9,919 bases of DNA from an uncultured Collinsella sp. (GCA_902489515.1 CABUAL010000043.1:1-9919); one strand, 5' to 3'; positions 1-7,586 are shown, numbered from the stretch's first letter. The notes: generated from the sequence alone by a model not told the origin. Numbers and translations are program-made.

Positions 1-435
1 GCTTGCCAACGGCAACACCCGCACGGTGCACGTGGCCACGAGCGCCTCGTCGGTACCCTTGAGGCCGTCGGCGATGATGATCTGGCAGCCCGTGGCATAC
101 GGGGTAAAGCCGTTCTGGTAGGCGGTGTCGATGTGCTCGAGCGCATTTTTGCGGCTACCGACGTAGAGCGTGTTGCAGTCGGTGAGGAAGGGCTTGCCGC
201 CCAGCTCCTTCACGACATCCGCGACGGCGCGGGCGTAGTTGGGGCGCAAAAAGCTCAGGTTGCCCAGCTCGCCAAAGTGAATCTTGATGGCGACGAACTT
301 GTTCTCGAAGTCGATCTGCTCGATACCGGCGTGACGGATGAGGCGCTTGAGCTTGTCGAGCTGGCTCTCGCGAGCATGCGTGCGCAGGTTGGTGAAGTAC
401 ACCTTAGCGGGTGCTGCGGGTGCAGTTGCGGTCAT
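1..435 (-). CDS. DUF362 domain-containing protein, N-terminal part (gene runs off the left edge)
   Basis: The visible 145 residues begin MTATAPAAPAKVYFTNLRTH. They contain the stretches KFVAIKIHFGELGN (about residues 46-59), RPNYARAVADVVKELGGKPFLTDCN (64-88) and ATGCQIIIADGLKGTDE. These are typical of the DUF362 family, whose longer members also carry a 4Fe-4S ferredoxin domain nearer the C-terminus; that part would lie outside the window. The biochemical role of the family is not settled. The ATG at 433-435 is preceded by GAGGGGA about 8 bases upstream, which fixes the start. The reading frame is open to base 1, so about 145 of a likely 350 or more residues are seen. It is transcribed in the same direction as the upstream permease gene but has its own promoter in the 109-base gap. 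The last dozen visible residues (ATCTVRVLPLAS) look less family-like, but the fragment is too short to judge. Confidence 0.85.
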   Translation of the reverse strand, partial: MTATAPAAPAKVYFTNLRTHARESQLDKLKRLIRHAGIEQIDFENKFVAIKIHFGELGNLSFLRPNYARAVADVVKELGGKPFLTDCNTLYVGSRKNALEHIDTAYQNGFTPYATGCQIIIADGLKGTDEALVATCTVRVLPLAS

Positions 436-477
436 AGATCTATCCCCTCGGTCTATATGGCGTTACAGACATAGAGG

Positions 478-508
478 ATGGTACCCGTTAAAGCGGGGTT
501 AATGTCAA
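478..508 (-). promoter_or_regulatory. Putative sigma-70-type promoter for the DUF362 gene
   Basis: On the minus strand a perfect TTGACA (503-508) is followed after 19 bases by TACCAT (478-483), a four-of-six match to TATAAT. Transcription would start near 470 and give a leader of about 35 bases containing the ribosome-binding site. The spacer is longer than the usual 17 and the -10 is weak, so the assignment rests mainly on the consensus -35. Confidence 0.5.
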
Positions 509-518
509 GCACGGCACC

Positions 519-547
519 TAGTCATTGGGGACGTTCTTAAATGACTA
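519..547. repeat. Short dispersed repeat, copy 1 (TAGTCATT...AATGACTA)
   Basis: An 8-bp perfect inverted repeat, TAGTCATT (519-526) and AATGACTA (540-547), encloses GGGGACGTTCTTA. A near-identical copy lies at 4030-4055. The right end supplies the TAG stop codon of the neighbouring permease gene. Either strand could fold into a small hairpin, but no T-tract follows, so it does not look like a standard intrinsic terminator. The GGGGACGTTCT core resembles small palindromic repeats moved by REP-associated transposases. That link is inferred from resemblance, and no transposase is present here. Confidence 0.75.
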
Positions 548-3211
548 CTCTTGGACTTTGAGGGCTTCGGCCAGACTGACGCGCTTGATGGAGCGCGTGT
601 GCAGCAGCGCCACGACCAGGTAGGTCGCAAAGCCGATTCCTGCGCACGCCGCCATGGACCAAGCGGGCACGTAGATCTCGATATTGCCGTTATAGGCGAG
701 CAGCATCGAGCGGAAGATGGCCGTTAGCGAGCCAATAATGACCGGCAGGCTCAGCACGAGTGACGCTGCCACGCACAACGTGATCGAGCGGATGTACAGA
801 TGCGAAATCTCGCTATCGCGATAGCCAAAGACTTTCATGTAGCTGATCGAACGGGCGCTGTGGTCGATCACAGCCTTGGTCAGCAGGTACATAAACAGCA
901 AGAAGATGAACACCGCAAGCCCAACCATCATGCCGATCATTTTGCTCATCATGCCGATGAACTGGTCGCCCACGGCGCGCATGTCGTCGGGCGTGGTATC
1001 GCCGGCAAAGTAGCGCGCGTCGAGGTCGAGCTTCTCGTTGCTCACGTAGCCGTTAAAGTAGGCCGCATCGTTGTCAAACAGCTCGTTAAAGTCTTCGATG
1101 CTCATATAGACATTCATATCCGACTTAGAGCCCCAAACGCAGTCCTTGCCCACGTACTCAAAGGAATAATTCTCGCCCTCGTACTTGTCGCGAAGCTTAA
1201 CCTTCTGACCCTCGCTCCAGCCAAACTTGTCGAGCAAGCCACCGCCAAAGACGACGCGTCCGTCGCTGACGTCCAGTCCTTTCCAGTAGCGCGAATCGGG
1301 CGAGATGCCGTAGATGGAAATCGTCTCCTCGCCATTTCCGTCGCCGCGGTCGTATTGCAGCTGGTAGACGGCGTATTTCTCGGCCTGTGCGATTGCGCCC
1401 GCGCCGTTATCGGTCGTATTGACCGGGTGGATATCGTCGTTGTCAGTGTCGATCTTAGAGGCCTTGTCGATCAGGTCGATAGCCTCGTCGCGGTTGCAGC
1501 CGAGGATATCGGCAAGGTCATCGAGGCGCGCATAAAGCGCATCCTTCTTGTCCTGGACCTTGGCGAGCGCGTCCTGCGCCGCGGCCAGGCTCTCGGCAGA
1601 CGGAGATGCGGTCGCGGCATCGGCTGCCGTCTGCGCCGCATCGGCCGCGTCGTCGAGCTCGTCATCGGCATCTTGGGCGGCAGAAAGCAGCGCGCCGTCA
1701 ACCGACTGCAAGCACTCGAGTGCCGACCACTGCTCGCGCTCCTCGGCAGTGCCCTCGAGCTCCAGCGGAGCCTTGAGCGTGTACTGGTGCTCGGCGACCA
1801 GGCTCGTCTCGAGGTTGTCCGCGTAGTGCGTCATCGTGGGCAGAATCGCCAGGCCAAAGAGCAGCAGCAGCGAGGCAAACGCAATGCCCACGAAGAGCGT
1901 GGCGAAGTTGCCCAGGTTGCGCAGGAAGATACGCAGGCGGAAGCGCGAGACAAAGCCCATGCGCTCCGGCAGCTGCAGGCCGCGCTTGGTGCCAGACTTG
2001 CCGCTCGCCTCGTGGCGAAGAAACTGCAACGGCGTCTTGCCCATCTTGCGAAGCAGACCCACCAGTGTGATGAGGATGAGCGCAGCGGCGGGAACCACGG
2101 CGCACTTCACAAAGATCTCCCAGCTCCAGTACACCTGGAAGGGCGGCAGGCTGTACGAGCCGTAATAGAGGCTGCGCATGGGCTCGGTAAAGAACACGAC
2201 GCCGAGCGCAGTGCCCAAAAGCGCCGCGGCCACGCCCACGATAGCGGGAAGCGCAAGGTAGTGCAGCACGATCTCGCGTCGACGATAGCCGCTGGCGAGC
2301 AGCGTGCCGATGATGGCGCTCTCCTCCTCGATGGTGGCGTCGGTAAGGACCACAAAGACGAACGCCATGATCACGATGATAATGTCGAGCAGCGTCATCC
2401 ACATCATGGAGTCGCCGTCTACGTCGTCGCGCGCATAGCCAATGCCCTGGTTGGAATCGGCGTCGATGAGGTCATCCACGCGCGCATCGGCGTCGGTCAG
2501 CGCCTCGACCATATCCTGCTCCGCATCGATGCGATCCGCGGTGGGGAGGTCGCGATCGGCAAAGGTAAAGGAGTAGGTGTAGGCGGGCGCGCCGCCGGCA
2601 TCCTCGAGCGCGGCAAAGCCGGCATCGGTGACCTCGGCCACGCCGTACGTGATGGTGTTCACCGTAAAGTCCGAATTGTTGAGGAACAGCGCCTGGCTAT
2701 CGGGCTGGGTCATGATGCCGCAGATGGTGTAGGTGCGGCCCTCGAGCTCGACCTTATCGCCCACGGCGAGGCCGTTGTTGGTGGCAAAGACACGGTCGAT
2801 TGCCACCTCATCGTCCGTTTTGGGCTCCTTGCCCTCACAGTAGGACGCGATATCGACCTTGGTGCGGTGCGCATAGGTGCGCAGCGTGCGCTTGGTGCCG
2901 TCGTCGCCGGACACCTTTTTGATGATGGCGTCGATGGAGAAATTCTTGTAGAGCGTGACGCCGCCGACGTCGCCGGCTGCATCCTCGGCGGCCTTGAGTT
3001 GATCGTCGGTAGCCTCGAAGGAGGTGGTCACGCGGCCGTCCTCAATCGCGTACGCATCGCGCATGTCATCGATAAGGCAGCCGATGGAATGCGCTGCGAG
3101 CAAAAATCCCGAGGTGAGAGCGGTGCTTCCGCACATAAGCAAAAAGATGCCCAGGTATTTGCCGATATTGCGGCGCAGCTCGCGCGGGAGACGTTTTGCG
3201 AGAGGTGTCAT
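545..3211 (-). CDS. ABC transporter permease with two FtsX domains
   Basis: This 888-residue membrane protein pairs with the upstream ATPase. Hydrophobic segments lie near residues 19-42, 270-290, 316-341, 366-388, 434-457, 756-778, 805-833 and 849-870. They form two FtsX-type units, each with a large extracytoplasmic domain (about 45-268 and 460-750). The start of the first domain resembles the MacB periplasmic core, as in MacB/LolCE-type transporters, which use mechanical transmission rather than a classical channel. The second outer domain contains an Ala/Asp-rich, probably coiled-coil stretch (about 505-570). The C-terminus SLAEALKVQE is typical of FtsX permeases. I chose the ATG at 3211, behind AGGCGG, 8 bases after the ATPase stop. 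An in-frame TTG at 3226 would add five residues and overlap that gene. The stop codon lies inside a dispersed repeat. The substrate cannot be told from sequence; lipids, peptides or antimicrobial agents are all possible. Confidence 0.9.
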   Translation of the reverse strand: MTPLAKRLPRELRRNIGKYLGIFLLMCGSTALTSGFLLAAHSIGCLIDDMRDAYAIEDGRVTTSFEATDDQLKAAEDAAGDVGGVTLYKNFSIDAIIKKVSGDDGTKRTLRTYAHRTKVDIASYCEGKEPKTDDEVAIDRVFATNNGLAVGDKVELEGRTYTICGIMTQPDSQALFLNNSDFTVNTITYGVAEVTDAGFAALEDAGGAPAYTYSFTFADRDLPTADRIDAEQDMVEALTDADARVDDLIDADSNQGIGYARDDVDGDSMMWMTLLDIIIVIMAFVFVVLTDATIEEESAIIGTLLASGYRRREIVLHYLALPAIVGVAAALLGTALGVVFFTEPMRSLYYGSYSLPPFQVYWSWEIFVKCAVVPAAALILITLVGLLRKMGKTPLQFLRHEASGKSGTKRGLQLPERMGFVSRFRLRIFLRNLGNFATLFVGIAFASLLLLFGLAILPTMTHYADNLETSLVAEHQYTLKAPLELEGTAEEREQWSALECLQSVDGALLSAAQDADDELDDAADAAQTAADAATASPSAESLAAAQDALAKVQDKKDALYARLDDLADILGCNRDEAIDLIDKASKIDTDNDDIHPVNTTDNGAGAIAQAEKYAVYQLQYDRGDGNGEETISIYGISPDSRYWKGLDVSDGRVVFGGGLLDKFGWSEGQKVKLRDKYEGENYSFEYVGKDCVWGSKSDMNVYMSIEDFNELFDNDAAYFNGYVSNEKLDLDARYFAGDTTPDDMRAVGDQFIGMMSKMIGMMVGLAVFIFLLFMYLLTKAVIDHSARSISYMKVFGYRDSEISHLYIRSITLCVAASLVLSLPVIIGSLTAIFRSMLLAYNGNIEIYVPAWSMAACAGIGFATYLVVALLHTRSIKRVSLAEALKVQE

Positions 3212-3219
3212 GGCGCCGC

Positions 3220-3933
3220 CTACCAATCGAGCTCGGCGGCCGCAACGGGCGACTCGTTGAGCTCATCCTCGACGATGTGCCCGTCGCGCAGGCGCAGCAC
3301 GCGATTGGCCATGTGCGCGATGGCGGCATTGTGGGTGACAATGATGATGGTGCAGCCGTAGGTGCGGTTGACATCCTCCATGAGCTGCAGGATTTCCTTG
3401 GACGTCTTGTAGTCAAGCGCGCCGGTGGGCTCGTCGCACAGCAGCAGGCCCGGGTTTTTGACGAGCGCACGGCCGATGGCACAGCGCTGCTGCTGGCCGC
3501 CCGAGACCTGGCGCGGGAACTTGTTGCGGTGCTCGTAGAGGCCCAGCGAACGCAGCAGGTCGTCGACATTGAGCGGGTTTTTGGACAGGTGCGCCGTGAC
3601 CTCGATGTTCTCCTTGATGGTGAGATCGGGCACCAGGTTGTAGAACTGGAAGACAAAACCCAGCTCACGGCGGCGATACTCGCCCAGGTCGGTAGGCTTG
3701 AGCACCGTGAGGTCGCAGCCGTCCACCATGATGGAGCCGCCGTCGGCATCCTCCAGGCCGCCGATCAGGTTAAGAAACGTCGACTTGCCCGAACCCGAAG
3801 GCCCCAGCATGACGCAGATCTCTCCGCGGTTGATGGACGTGTCGATGCCGTCGAGCACCGTCAGGCGTGCATCTCCATCGCCGTAGTGCTTCTTGAGCCC
3901 CTTGACCTGGACGTAGGCTTGCTTCGTCGCCAT
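3220..3933 (-). CDS. ABC transporter ATP-binding protein, LolD/MacB type
   Basis: This 237-residue cytoplasmic ATPase powers the FtsX-type permease encoded 8 bases downstream. It has Walker A GPSGSGKS (44-51), a Q-loop glutamine after GFVFQ (about 96), signature VSGGQQQR (143-150), Walker B LLLCDE (163-168) and switch histidine in IVTHN (about 201). CDEPTGALD is the form usual in LolD/MacB-family ATPases, and the length fits that family. Two ATGs lie close together. The one at 3945 would sit upstream of and within the ribosome-binding region, whereas the one at 3933 follows GGGGGA at good spacing and starts the conserved domain ([18 protein letters not shown]), so I use 3933. It is the first gene of a two-gene operon, with a dyad operator and probable promoter just upstream. 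All key catalytic motifs are intact. Confidence 0.93.
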   Translation of the reverse strand: MATKQAYVQVKGLKKHYGDGDARLTVLDGIDTSINRGEICVMLGPSGSGKSTFLNLIGGLEDADGGSIMVDGCDLTVLKPTDLGEYRRRELGFVFQFYNLVPDLTIKENIEVTAHLSKNPLNVDDLLRSLGLYEHRNKFPRQVSGGQQQRCAIGRALVKNPGLLLCDEPTGALDYKTSKEILQLMEDVNRTYGCTIIIVTHNAAIAHMANRVLRLRDGHIVEDELNESPVAAAELDW

Positions 3934-3973
3934 GCTATCCCCCATTGTTAGCCTATTGCTACTTTATGAGCGT

Positions 3974-3997
3974 AATAGTAAACCATGGCGAACTATT
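3974..3997. promoter_or_regulatory. Perfect 24-bp dyad operator over the probable -10 of the FtsX/ATPase operon
   Basis: The site has the form AATAGT-N3-CCATGG-N3-ACTATT, symmetrical about the central CCATGG. On the minus strand TACTAT (at 3975-3980) is a good -10 box, placing transcription start near 3968 and leaving a leader of about 35 bases before the ATG at 3933. The corresponding -35 (CTCCAA at 17-base spacing) is poor. Dyads of this size overlapping a -10 are typical of TetR-like repressors. No regulator gene adjoins it, so the cognate protein is unknown. The dyad is directly visible; the promoter and repressor roles are inferred. Confidence 0.6.
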
Positions 3998-4029
3998 TTG
4001 GAGCGAGGCTCGGGATTTATTTCAGACTG

Positions 4030-4055
4030 GTCATTGGGGACGCTCTAAATGACTA
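4030..4055. repeat. Short dispersed repeat, copy 2 (GTCATT...AATGAC)
   Basis: This is the second copy of the repeat at 519-547, in the same orientation. It shares GTCATTGGGGACG and AAATGACTA, with a substitution and a one-base deletion between them. The inverted ends GTCATT (4030-4035) and AATGAC (4048-4053) are kept. It begins five bases beyond the stop codon of the second ABC-2 permease and separates that operon from the promoter of the FtsX/ATPase operon. No other hairpin with a T-tract was found in this gap. Confidence 0.75.
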
Positions 4056-4060
4056 GGTGG

Positions 4061-5266
4061 CTAGGCGCGGGATTTGGCGCGTGCGAGGGCCAGACCTACG
4101 GCGGCAATGGCGGCGGCGAAGAGCACCGTGACGCCCAGATCGCAGGCGATGTCGCTCAGCACGGCAGACGTCAGATCCGAGGCAAGTGCCTTGCTGATCG
4201 CATCGTTCACCCAATATGTCGGCACAAAGTGCGCCACGGTCTGCACGGCCGAGCCCATGAGCGACAGCGGCATCCAAGCGCCGCCCAAAAACGTCATGAG
4301 CATGCCGAGCAGGTTGCCCACACCGTTGAGCAGCTCCTCACGCGCACCCAGGCTCGAAAGGGCAAAGCCAACGGCCAGCGGCGTGCACGCCAGGGCAAAC
4401 GTCGCTGCCAGCGCCAGGCACACACGGCCCACGCCGACCTCGGCGACCGCGCCGGCAAAGCCCACAACGCCCATCATGCTCGACACAAACCAGATGCAGA
4501 CGGTGAGCACGGCGGCGGCCGCAAACACAGCAAGCGAGCGCTGGCGCTCGGAGACCGGGCCGGCCTCCATGCGGCGCACACGCTCGGGCTCGTTCATGCC
4601 CGAGAACACCAGTCCCACCGACACGATGACCGACGAGATGATCGCGTACGCGCCAAAGTTGAAATACGACTCGAGCGTGGCGGCAGCCGTCGAGTCGACC
4701 TTGACCTGCTCGATCTGGACCTCCGCGCGCTTTGCAGCGGCATGCTCGGCGGCCTTGGCAACATCGCCGTTAGAAGCAGCGGGCTCAAGCGCCGCCGCAG
4801 CGCCCGCGAGCGAGATCCAGCGCGAGGCCTCGGCAGACGAAAGCGCCGCCGCCATGGTGCCGGAACCGTAGGTCACGTCGAGCTTGGGCAGGGCCTCCCT
4901 CGCGCGGGCAGCCGCGACCAGGTCGTCCTCGAACCCCTCCGGGATAAAGAACACGCAGTCGGCGCTGCCCTTGGCACTATTGCTCTTGGAGAGCGCGTCC
5001 GCGAGGTCGTAGGTGTCGTCGCCGACGCCCGTGACCAGCTCAAAGCGCGAACCCAGATGTTTGGTAAGCGCACGCGAAAGATCGCTGTCGTCGCGATCGA
5101 TCACGATCACGTTGGTGTCGTAGGGCTTGTACTCGGTGAGCTGCGACGAGTTCCAGCTCACCGATGCCGCGATGAATACGCCCATGAGCGAAATGAACAC
5201 CGTGTAGATAAGCAGATAGAGCGGGTGTGCGAGCGTCATGCGAAGCGCGGTCTTAAAGGTGCTCAT
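4061..5266 (-). CDS. ABC-2 type transporter permease (second permease of the exporter)
   Basis: This 401-residue integral membrane protein has the ABC2_membrane_3 layout. One N-terminal membrane segment (about 15-36) is followed by an extracytoplasmic domain (about 40-205) and five more segments (near 207-224, 243-275, 282-306, 316-338 and 370-395). It contains the GGAWMPLSLM and PTYWVNDA motifs common in ABC-2 exporters. The outer domain ends in an Ala-rich, probably helical stretch (about 145-185). The ATG at 5264-5266 follows AGGAG at ideal spacing; an upstream TTG at 5281 is less likely. The start overlaps the end of the preceding permease gene by 14 bases, implying translational coupling and a stoichiometric heterodimer. 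It is last in a three-gene operon with one ATPase. The composition resembles Bacillus LnrLMN, where this would match LnrN. The substrate is not determined. Confidence 0.88.
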   Translation of the reverse strand: MSTFKTALRMTLAHPLYLLIYTVFISLMGVFIAASVSWNSSQLTEYKPYDTNVIVIDRDDSDLSRALTKHLGSRFELVTGVGDDTYDLADALSKSNSAKGSADCVFFIPEGFEDDLVAAARAREALPKLDVTYGSGTMAAALSSAEASRWISLAGAAAALEPAASNGDVAKAAEHAAAKRAEVQIEQVKVDSTAAATLESYFNFGAYAIISSVIVSVGLVFSGMNEPERVRRMEAGPVSERQRSLAVFAAAAVLTVCIWFVSSMMGVVGFAGAVAEVGVGRVCLALAATFALACTPLAVGFALSSLGAREELLNGVGNLLGMLMTFLGGAWMPLSLMGSAVQTVAHFVPTYWVNDAISKALASDLTSAVLSDIACDLGVTVLFAAAIAAVGLALARAKSRA

Positions 5267-6440
5267 AGCGGCTCCTTCCAAAGATCAGCGTAGCGGCGGC
5301 GACAAACACCAGCGTCATGAGGACCAGCGCGCCGGCGCGAACGACAAAGGGGCCCAAGTCCTCAAAGAAATACAGGCGGTTGAACATGTCGCAGACAAGC
5401 TTGACGGGGTTGAGCCAACACTCGGCCGGGCAGGCGCGGGCGACGTCGTCGGCAAGCGCCATCGCCGGCTCGCCGTAGAGGCCGGCGAACAGGGCGCACG
5501 TGGTGGCAAAGCCCGTGAGGATGCCCGACTTGGACGCCTTGCCGCCCTTAACGGGAAGCGTGCCCACAAAGAGCCCCAAGCCCGTGGCGGCAAGCGCGGA
5601 AGCGGCGGCGCCCACCAAACACAGCCCCTCGCGCCCGCCAAAGTCGACGCCCACGACTAGGCGCACGTAGCCGATCGCGATCACCATCGAAGCAAAGGAG
5701 ACCAGCCACGAGCCGACAAAAATGCCGGCCAGCGGCGCCGTCTTGGAAAGGCCGCCCACGCAGCGGCGCGCGCCAAGGCCCGACAGATTGGGCTGCAGGT
5801 CGACAACGCTCAAGGCGGCAAACTCGGCAGACATCATCGCGACCAGGCCAAAAAGCGCGTAATAGTAGATGACCGTGCCGTCGGGCGTGGTGCGCGTAAG
5901 GCTCACGCGACGGGTGCCGCCCTCGAGCGACAGGGCGCGCGCAACCGCCTCGGGGTCGGCGAGTGCCGCCGGGTTGTCCTGGGCAATCTGGGACATGAGC
6001 TCGGCATTTTGTGTATACGAGCTTGCCACCGTCTCCAGGATGCTGCGATCGGTGAGCACCGATGATGCGCGCGAGCTGTCGTAGCTCGATAGCAGTGTGA
6101 GCTTGGGTGCGCCTGCGTCGTCGACCGTATAGATGCCCGCGACCTCGCCGGCCTTAAGCGCACGGTTCGCATCGGCTGCGTCGTCGCACTCGTGGATCTC
6201 GAGCAGCTGGTCGTCGCCTTCCTTGGCAAGCGACGTCGCCACGTCCTTAAAGGTCGAGGCGCCCCAGGCCTCATCCGCCACGACAGCCACCGGCACCGGG
6301 TCGACCGTGCCGTCGGAGCTGAGGTTCGCAAACATAAACATGAACATCGTGGAAAGCGCGACGGGAAAGATCGCGCCCCAAACCCACGTGCTCGGCCGGC
6401 GCAGCAGCGTCTTGACCGTGATAATAATGGTGTTGAACAT
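5253..6440 (-). CDS. ABC-2 type transporter permease (first permease of the exporter)
   Basis: This 395-residue membrane protein is organised like its downstream partner. It has a first membrane segment at about 18-38, an extracytoplasmic domain at about 40-185, then segments near 190-212, 235-262, 271-294, 305-325 and 364-387. The sequence AECWLNPVKLVCDMF near the C-terminal end of the membrane domain corresponds to the PxxW/NP region seen before the last helix in ABC-2 permeases. The two permeases differ strongly in sequence, so they probably form a heterodimer rather than being a recent duplication. The ATG at 6440 is 9 bases after the ATPase stop. Its ribosome-binding site, AGGGGG, overlaps that stop codon. 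By order and length it would match LnrM in the Bacillus linearmycin exporter; that equivalence is inferred from organisation and not from alignment. Confidence 0.88.
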   Translation of the reverse strand: MFNTIIITVKTLLRRPSTWVWGAIFPVALSTMFMFMFANLSSDGTVDPVPVAVVADEAWGASTFKDVATSLAKEGDDQLLEIHECDDAADANRALKAGEVAGIYTVDDAGAPKLTLLSSYDSSRASSVLTDRSILETVASSYTQNAELMSQIAQDNPAALADPEAVARALSLEGGTRRVSLTRTTPDGTVIYYYALFGLVAMMSAEFAALSVVDLQPNLSGLGARRCVGGLSKTAPLAGIFVGSWLVSFASMVIAIGYVRLVVGVDFGGREGLCLVGAAASALAATGLGLFVGTLPVKGGKASKSGILTGFATTCALFAGLYGEPAMALADDVARACPAECWLNPVKLVCDMFNRLYFFEDLGPFVVRAGALVLMTLVFVAAATLIFGRSRYEHL

Positions 6441-6449
6441 GGCTGCCCC

Positions 6450-7388
6450 CTAGTCGCGCAGCTCGCGGCCGGTGATCTCGAGGAACACGTCGTTGAGGGT
6501 CGGTGGCTCGCTCCACACGCGGCCGAGCGCCACATCGGCGGCGCGCAGCGTGTCGAGGATGTCGACCAAATTGTGCGGGCTCGCTTCGCAGGTGCAGACG
6601 ATCTCGCCGCCGGACAGCTCAACCGAAAGCACGTGCTCGAGGGCGCGCAGCCGCTCGACCGTGGCGGTCTCTACGGCGCCAACCTCGACAGTCACGCGCT
6701 CGCCCATCTGAATCATGCGCTTGAGCTCGTCGTTGGTGCCCTGCGCCAGCACGCGCCCGCCGTCCATGATCATGATGCGGCTGCAGATTTGCTCGACTTC
6801 CTCCATGTAATGGCTGGTATACACCACTGTGGCGCCCTCGTCGCGCAAGCGGCAGATGCCCTCCAGGATGGCGTTGCGGCTCTGTGGGTCGACCGCCACC
6901 GTGGGCTCGTCAAAGAAGATGAGCTCGGGCTTGTGCGCGATGCCGCAGGCGATGTTGAGGCGACGCGCCAGGCCGCCCGAGAGCTTGCCGGGGCGGAACT
7001 TGGCAAAGTCGCCCAGCCCGACAAAGTCGATCGCCTCGTTCACCAGCGCGCGACGGTGCTTGCGGTCGTTGACGTAGAGGCTGCAGAAATAGTCGATGTT
7101 CTCGCGCACCGTGAGCTCGTCAAACACCGCCACCTGCTGCGGCACCACGCCGATGCGGCGCTTGAGGTCGTAGCGGGCGGGCGCCATGGGCTCGCCGAAC
7201 AGCTCAATGGTGCCTTTGTCGTAGGCAAGCAGCTGCAAAATGCAGTTGATGGACGTGGTCTTGCCCGAGCCGTTGGGACCCAGCAGGCCAAAGATCTCGC
7301 CGGGGGCGATGCTCAGGTTAAAGTGGTCGAGCGCAATAAGGTCGTCATAGCGCTTGACGAGGTTTTCGACGTGAACGATGTCTGTCAT
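6450..7388 (-). CDS. ABC transporter ATP-binding protein, NatA/DrrA type
   Basis: This 312-residue ATPase drives the two ABC-2 permeases encoded immediately downstream. Visible motifs are Walker A GPNGSGKT (37-44), Q-loop VVPQQ (about 81-85), signature LSGGLARR (136-143), Walker B LIFFDE (156-161) followed by PTVAVDP, and the switch histidine in YTSHYMEEV (about 193). A C-terminal extension of about 85 residues ends EPPTLNDVFLEITGRELRD, the hallmark tail of drug and antibiotic exporter ATPases of the DrrA/CcmA group. The open frame extends 22 codons upstream, but the ATG at 7388 starts the conserved domain (MTDIVHVENLVKRYD) and follows GGAAGGG by seven bases, so I choose it. The gene faces away from a two-component system across 198 bases. 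I found no convincing promoter for it, which would fit dependence on an activating response regulator. Confidence 0.92.
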   Translation of the reverse strand: MTDIVHVENLVKRYDDLIALDHFNLSIAPGEIFGLLGPNGSGKTTSINCILQLLAYDKGTIELFGEPMAPARYDLKRRIGVVPQQVAVFDELTVRENIDYFCSLYVNDRKHRRALVNEAIDFVGLGDFAKFRPGKLSGGLARRLNIACGIAHKPELIFFDEPTVAVDPQSRNAILEGICRLRDEGATVVYTSHYMEEVEQICSRIMIMDGGRVLAQGTNDELKRMIQMGERVTVEVGAVETATVERLRALEHVLSVELSGGEIVCTCEASPHNLVDILDTLRAADVALGRVWSEPPTLNDVFLEITGRELRD

Positions 7389-7464
7389 GAGGCGGCCCTT
7401 CCGTTGATTGCGGCCCGGTACGATTGCATCATCGCAGGAGCCGCCGGCGCGCACCAGTGAGCTT

Positions 7465-7535
7465 TGTCACGAGTGCGGGGTCTTTGTCGTGCGGCCTGCC
7501 GACGCCCCCGCTTTGCTGCGCGGGAGGAATGTCAC
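7465..7535. promoter_or_regulatory. Possible regulator-binding repeats between the divergent exporter and two-component operons
   Basis: Three related motifs lie in the same direction: TGTCACGAGTGCGG (from 7465), TGTCGTGCGGCC (from 7485) and TGTCACGGTTGCGC (from 7530). The first two are exactly 20 bases apart, about two helical turns, and also share the preceding CTT (CTTTGTC at 7462-7468 and 7482-7488). An inverted GTGA-N6-TCAC occurs at 7457-7470. Repeats in the shared control region would suit binding by the LuxR-type regulator encoded by the divergent operon. The region is GC-rich and short motifs recur by chance, so this is tentative. Confidence 0.25.
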
Positions 7536-7574
7536 GGTTGCGCAGGCGGCCCCTCCACCATGCGCGGCTTCGCG

Positions 7575-7586
7575 TACAATACCCGT
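7575..7586 (+). promoter_or_regulatory. -10 box implying a leaderless transcript for the sensor kinase
   Basis: TACAAT (7575-7580) is a five-of-six match to the -10 consensus and ends six bases before the ATG at 7587. That spacing would place transcription start on the A of the start codon. No ribosome-binding site is visible upstream of this ATG, in contrast to most other genes in the window. No good -35 lies at the expected distance. Leaderless messages are common in Actinobacteria. The base pattern is seen; the leaderless start is inferred. Confidence 0.5.

Noticed and set aside
3212..3226. TTG start of the FtsX permease five codons upstream
   Set aside because: It would overlap the ATPase gene and lacks a well-placed ribosome-binding site. 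The ATG at 3211 follows AGGCGG at normal spacing.
800..3361. 853-codon plus-strand open frame opposite the FtsX permease
   Set aside because: It has the His/Arg/Val/Ala-rich composition of a GC-rich antisense shadow and no recognisable domain. The opposite strand encodes a complete transporter with clear motifs.
4049..5293. 414-codon plus-strand open frame opposite the second ABC-2 permease
   Set aside because: It is an antisense shadow with Arg/His-rich low-complexity translation and no ribosome-binding site or domain.
6192..7460. 422-codon plus-strand open frame opposite the exporter ATPase
   Set aside because: The minus strand carries all ABC ATPase motifs. The plus-strand translation has none and is a codon-bias artefact.
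7464..7586. 41-residue N-terminal extension of the sensor kinase from the upstream ATG at 7464
   Set aside because: The residues are Arg/Cys-rich, unlike a membrane protein start, and the stretch covers a good -10 box. The ATG at 7587 fits both the protein and the promoter better.
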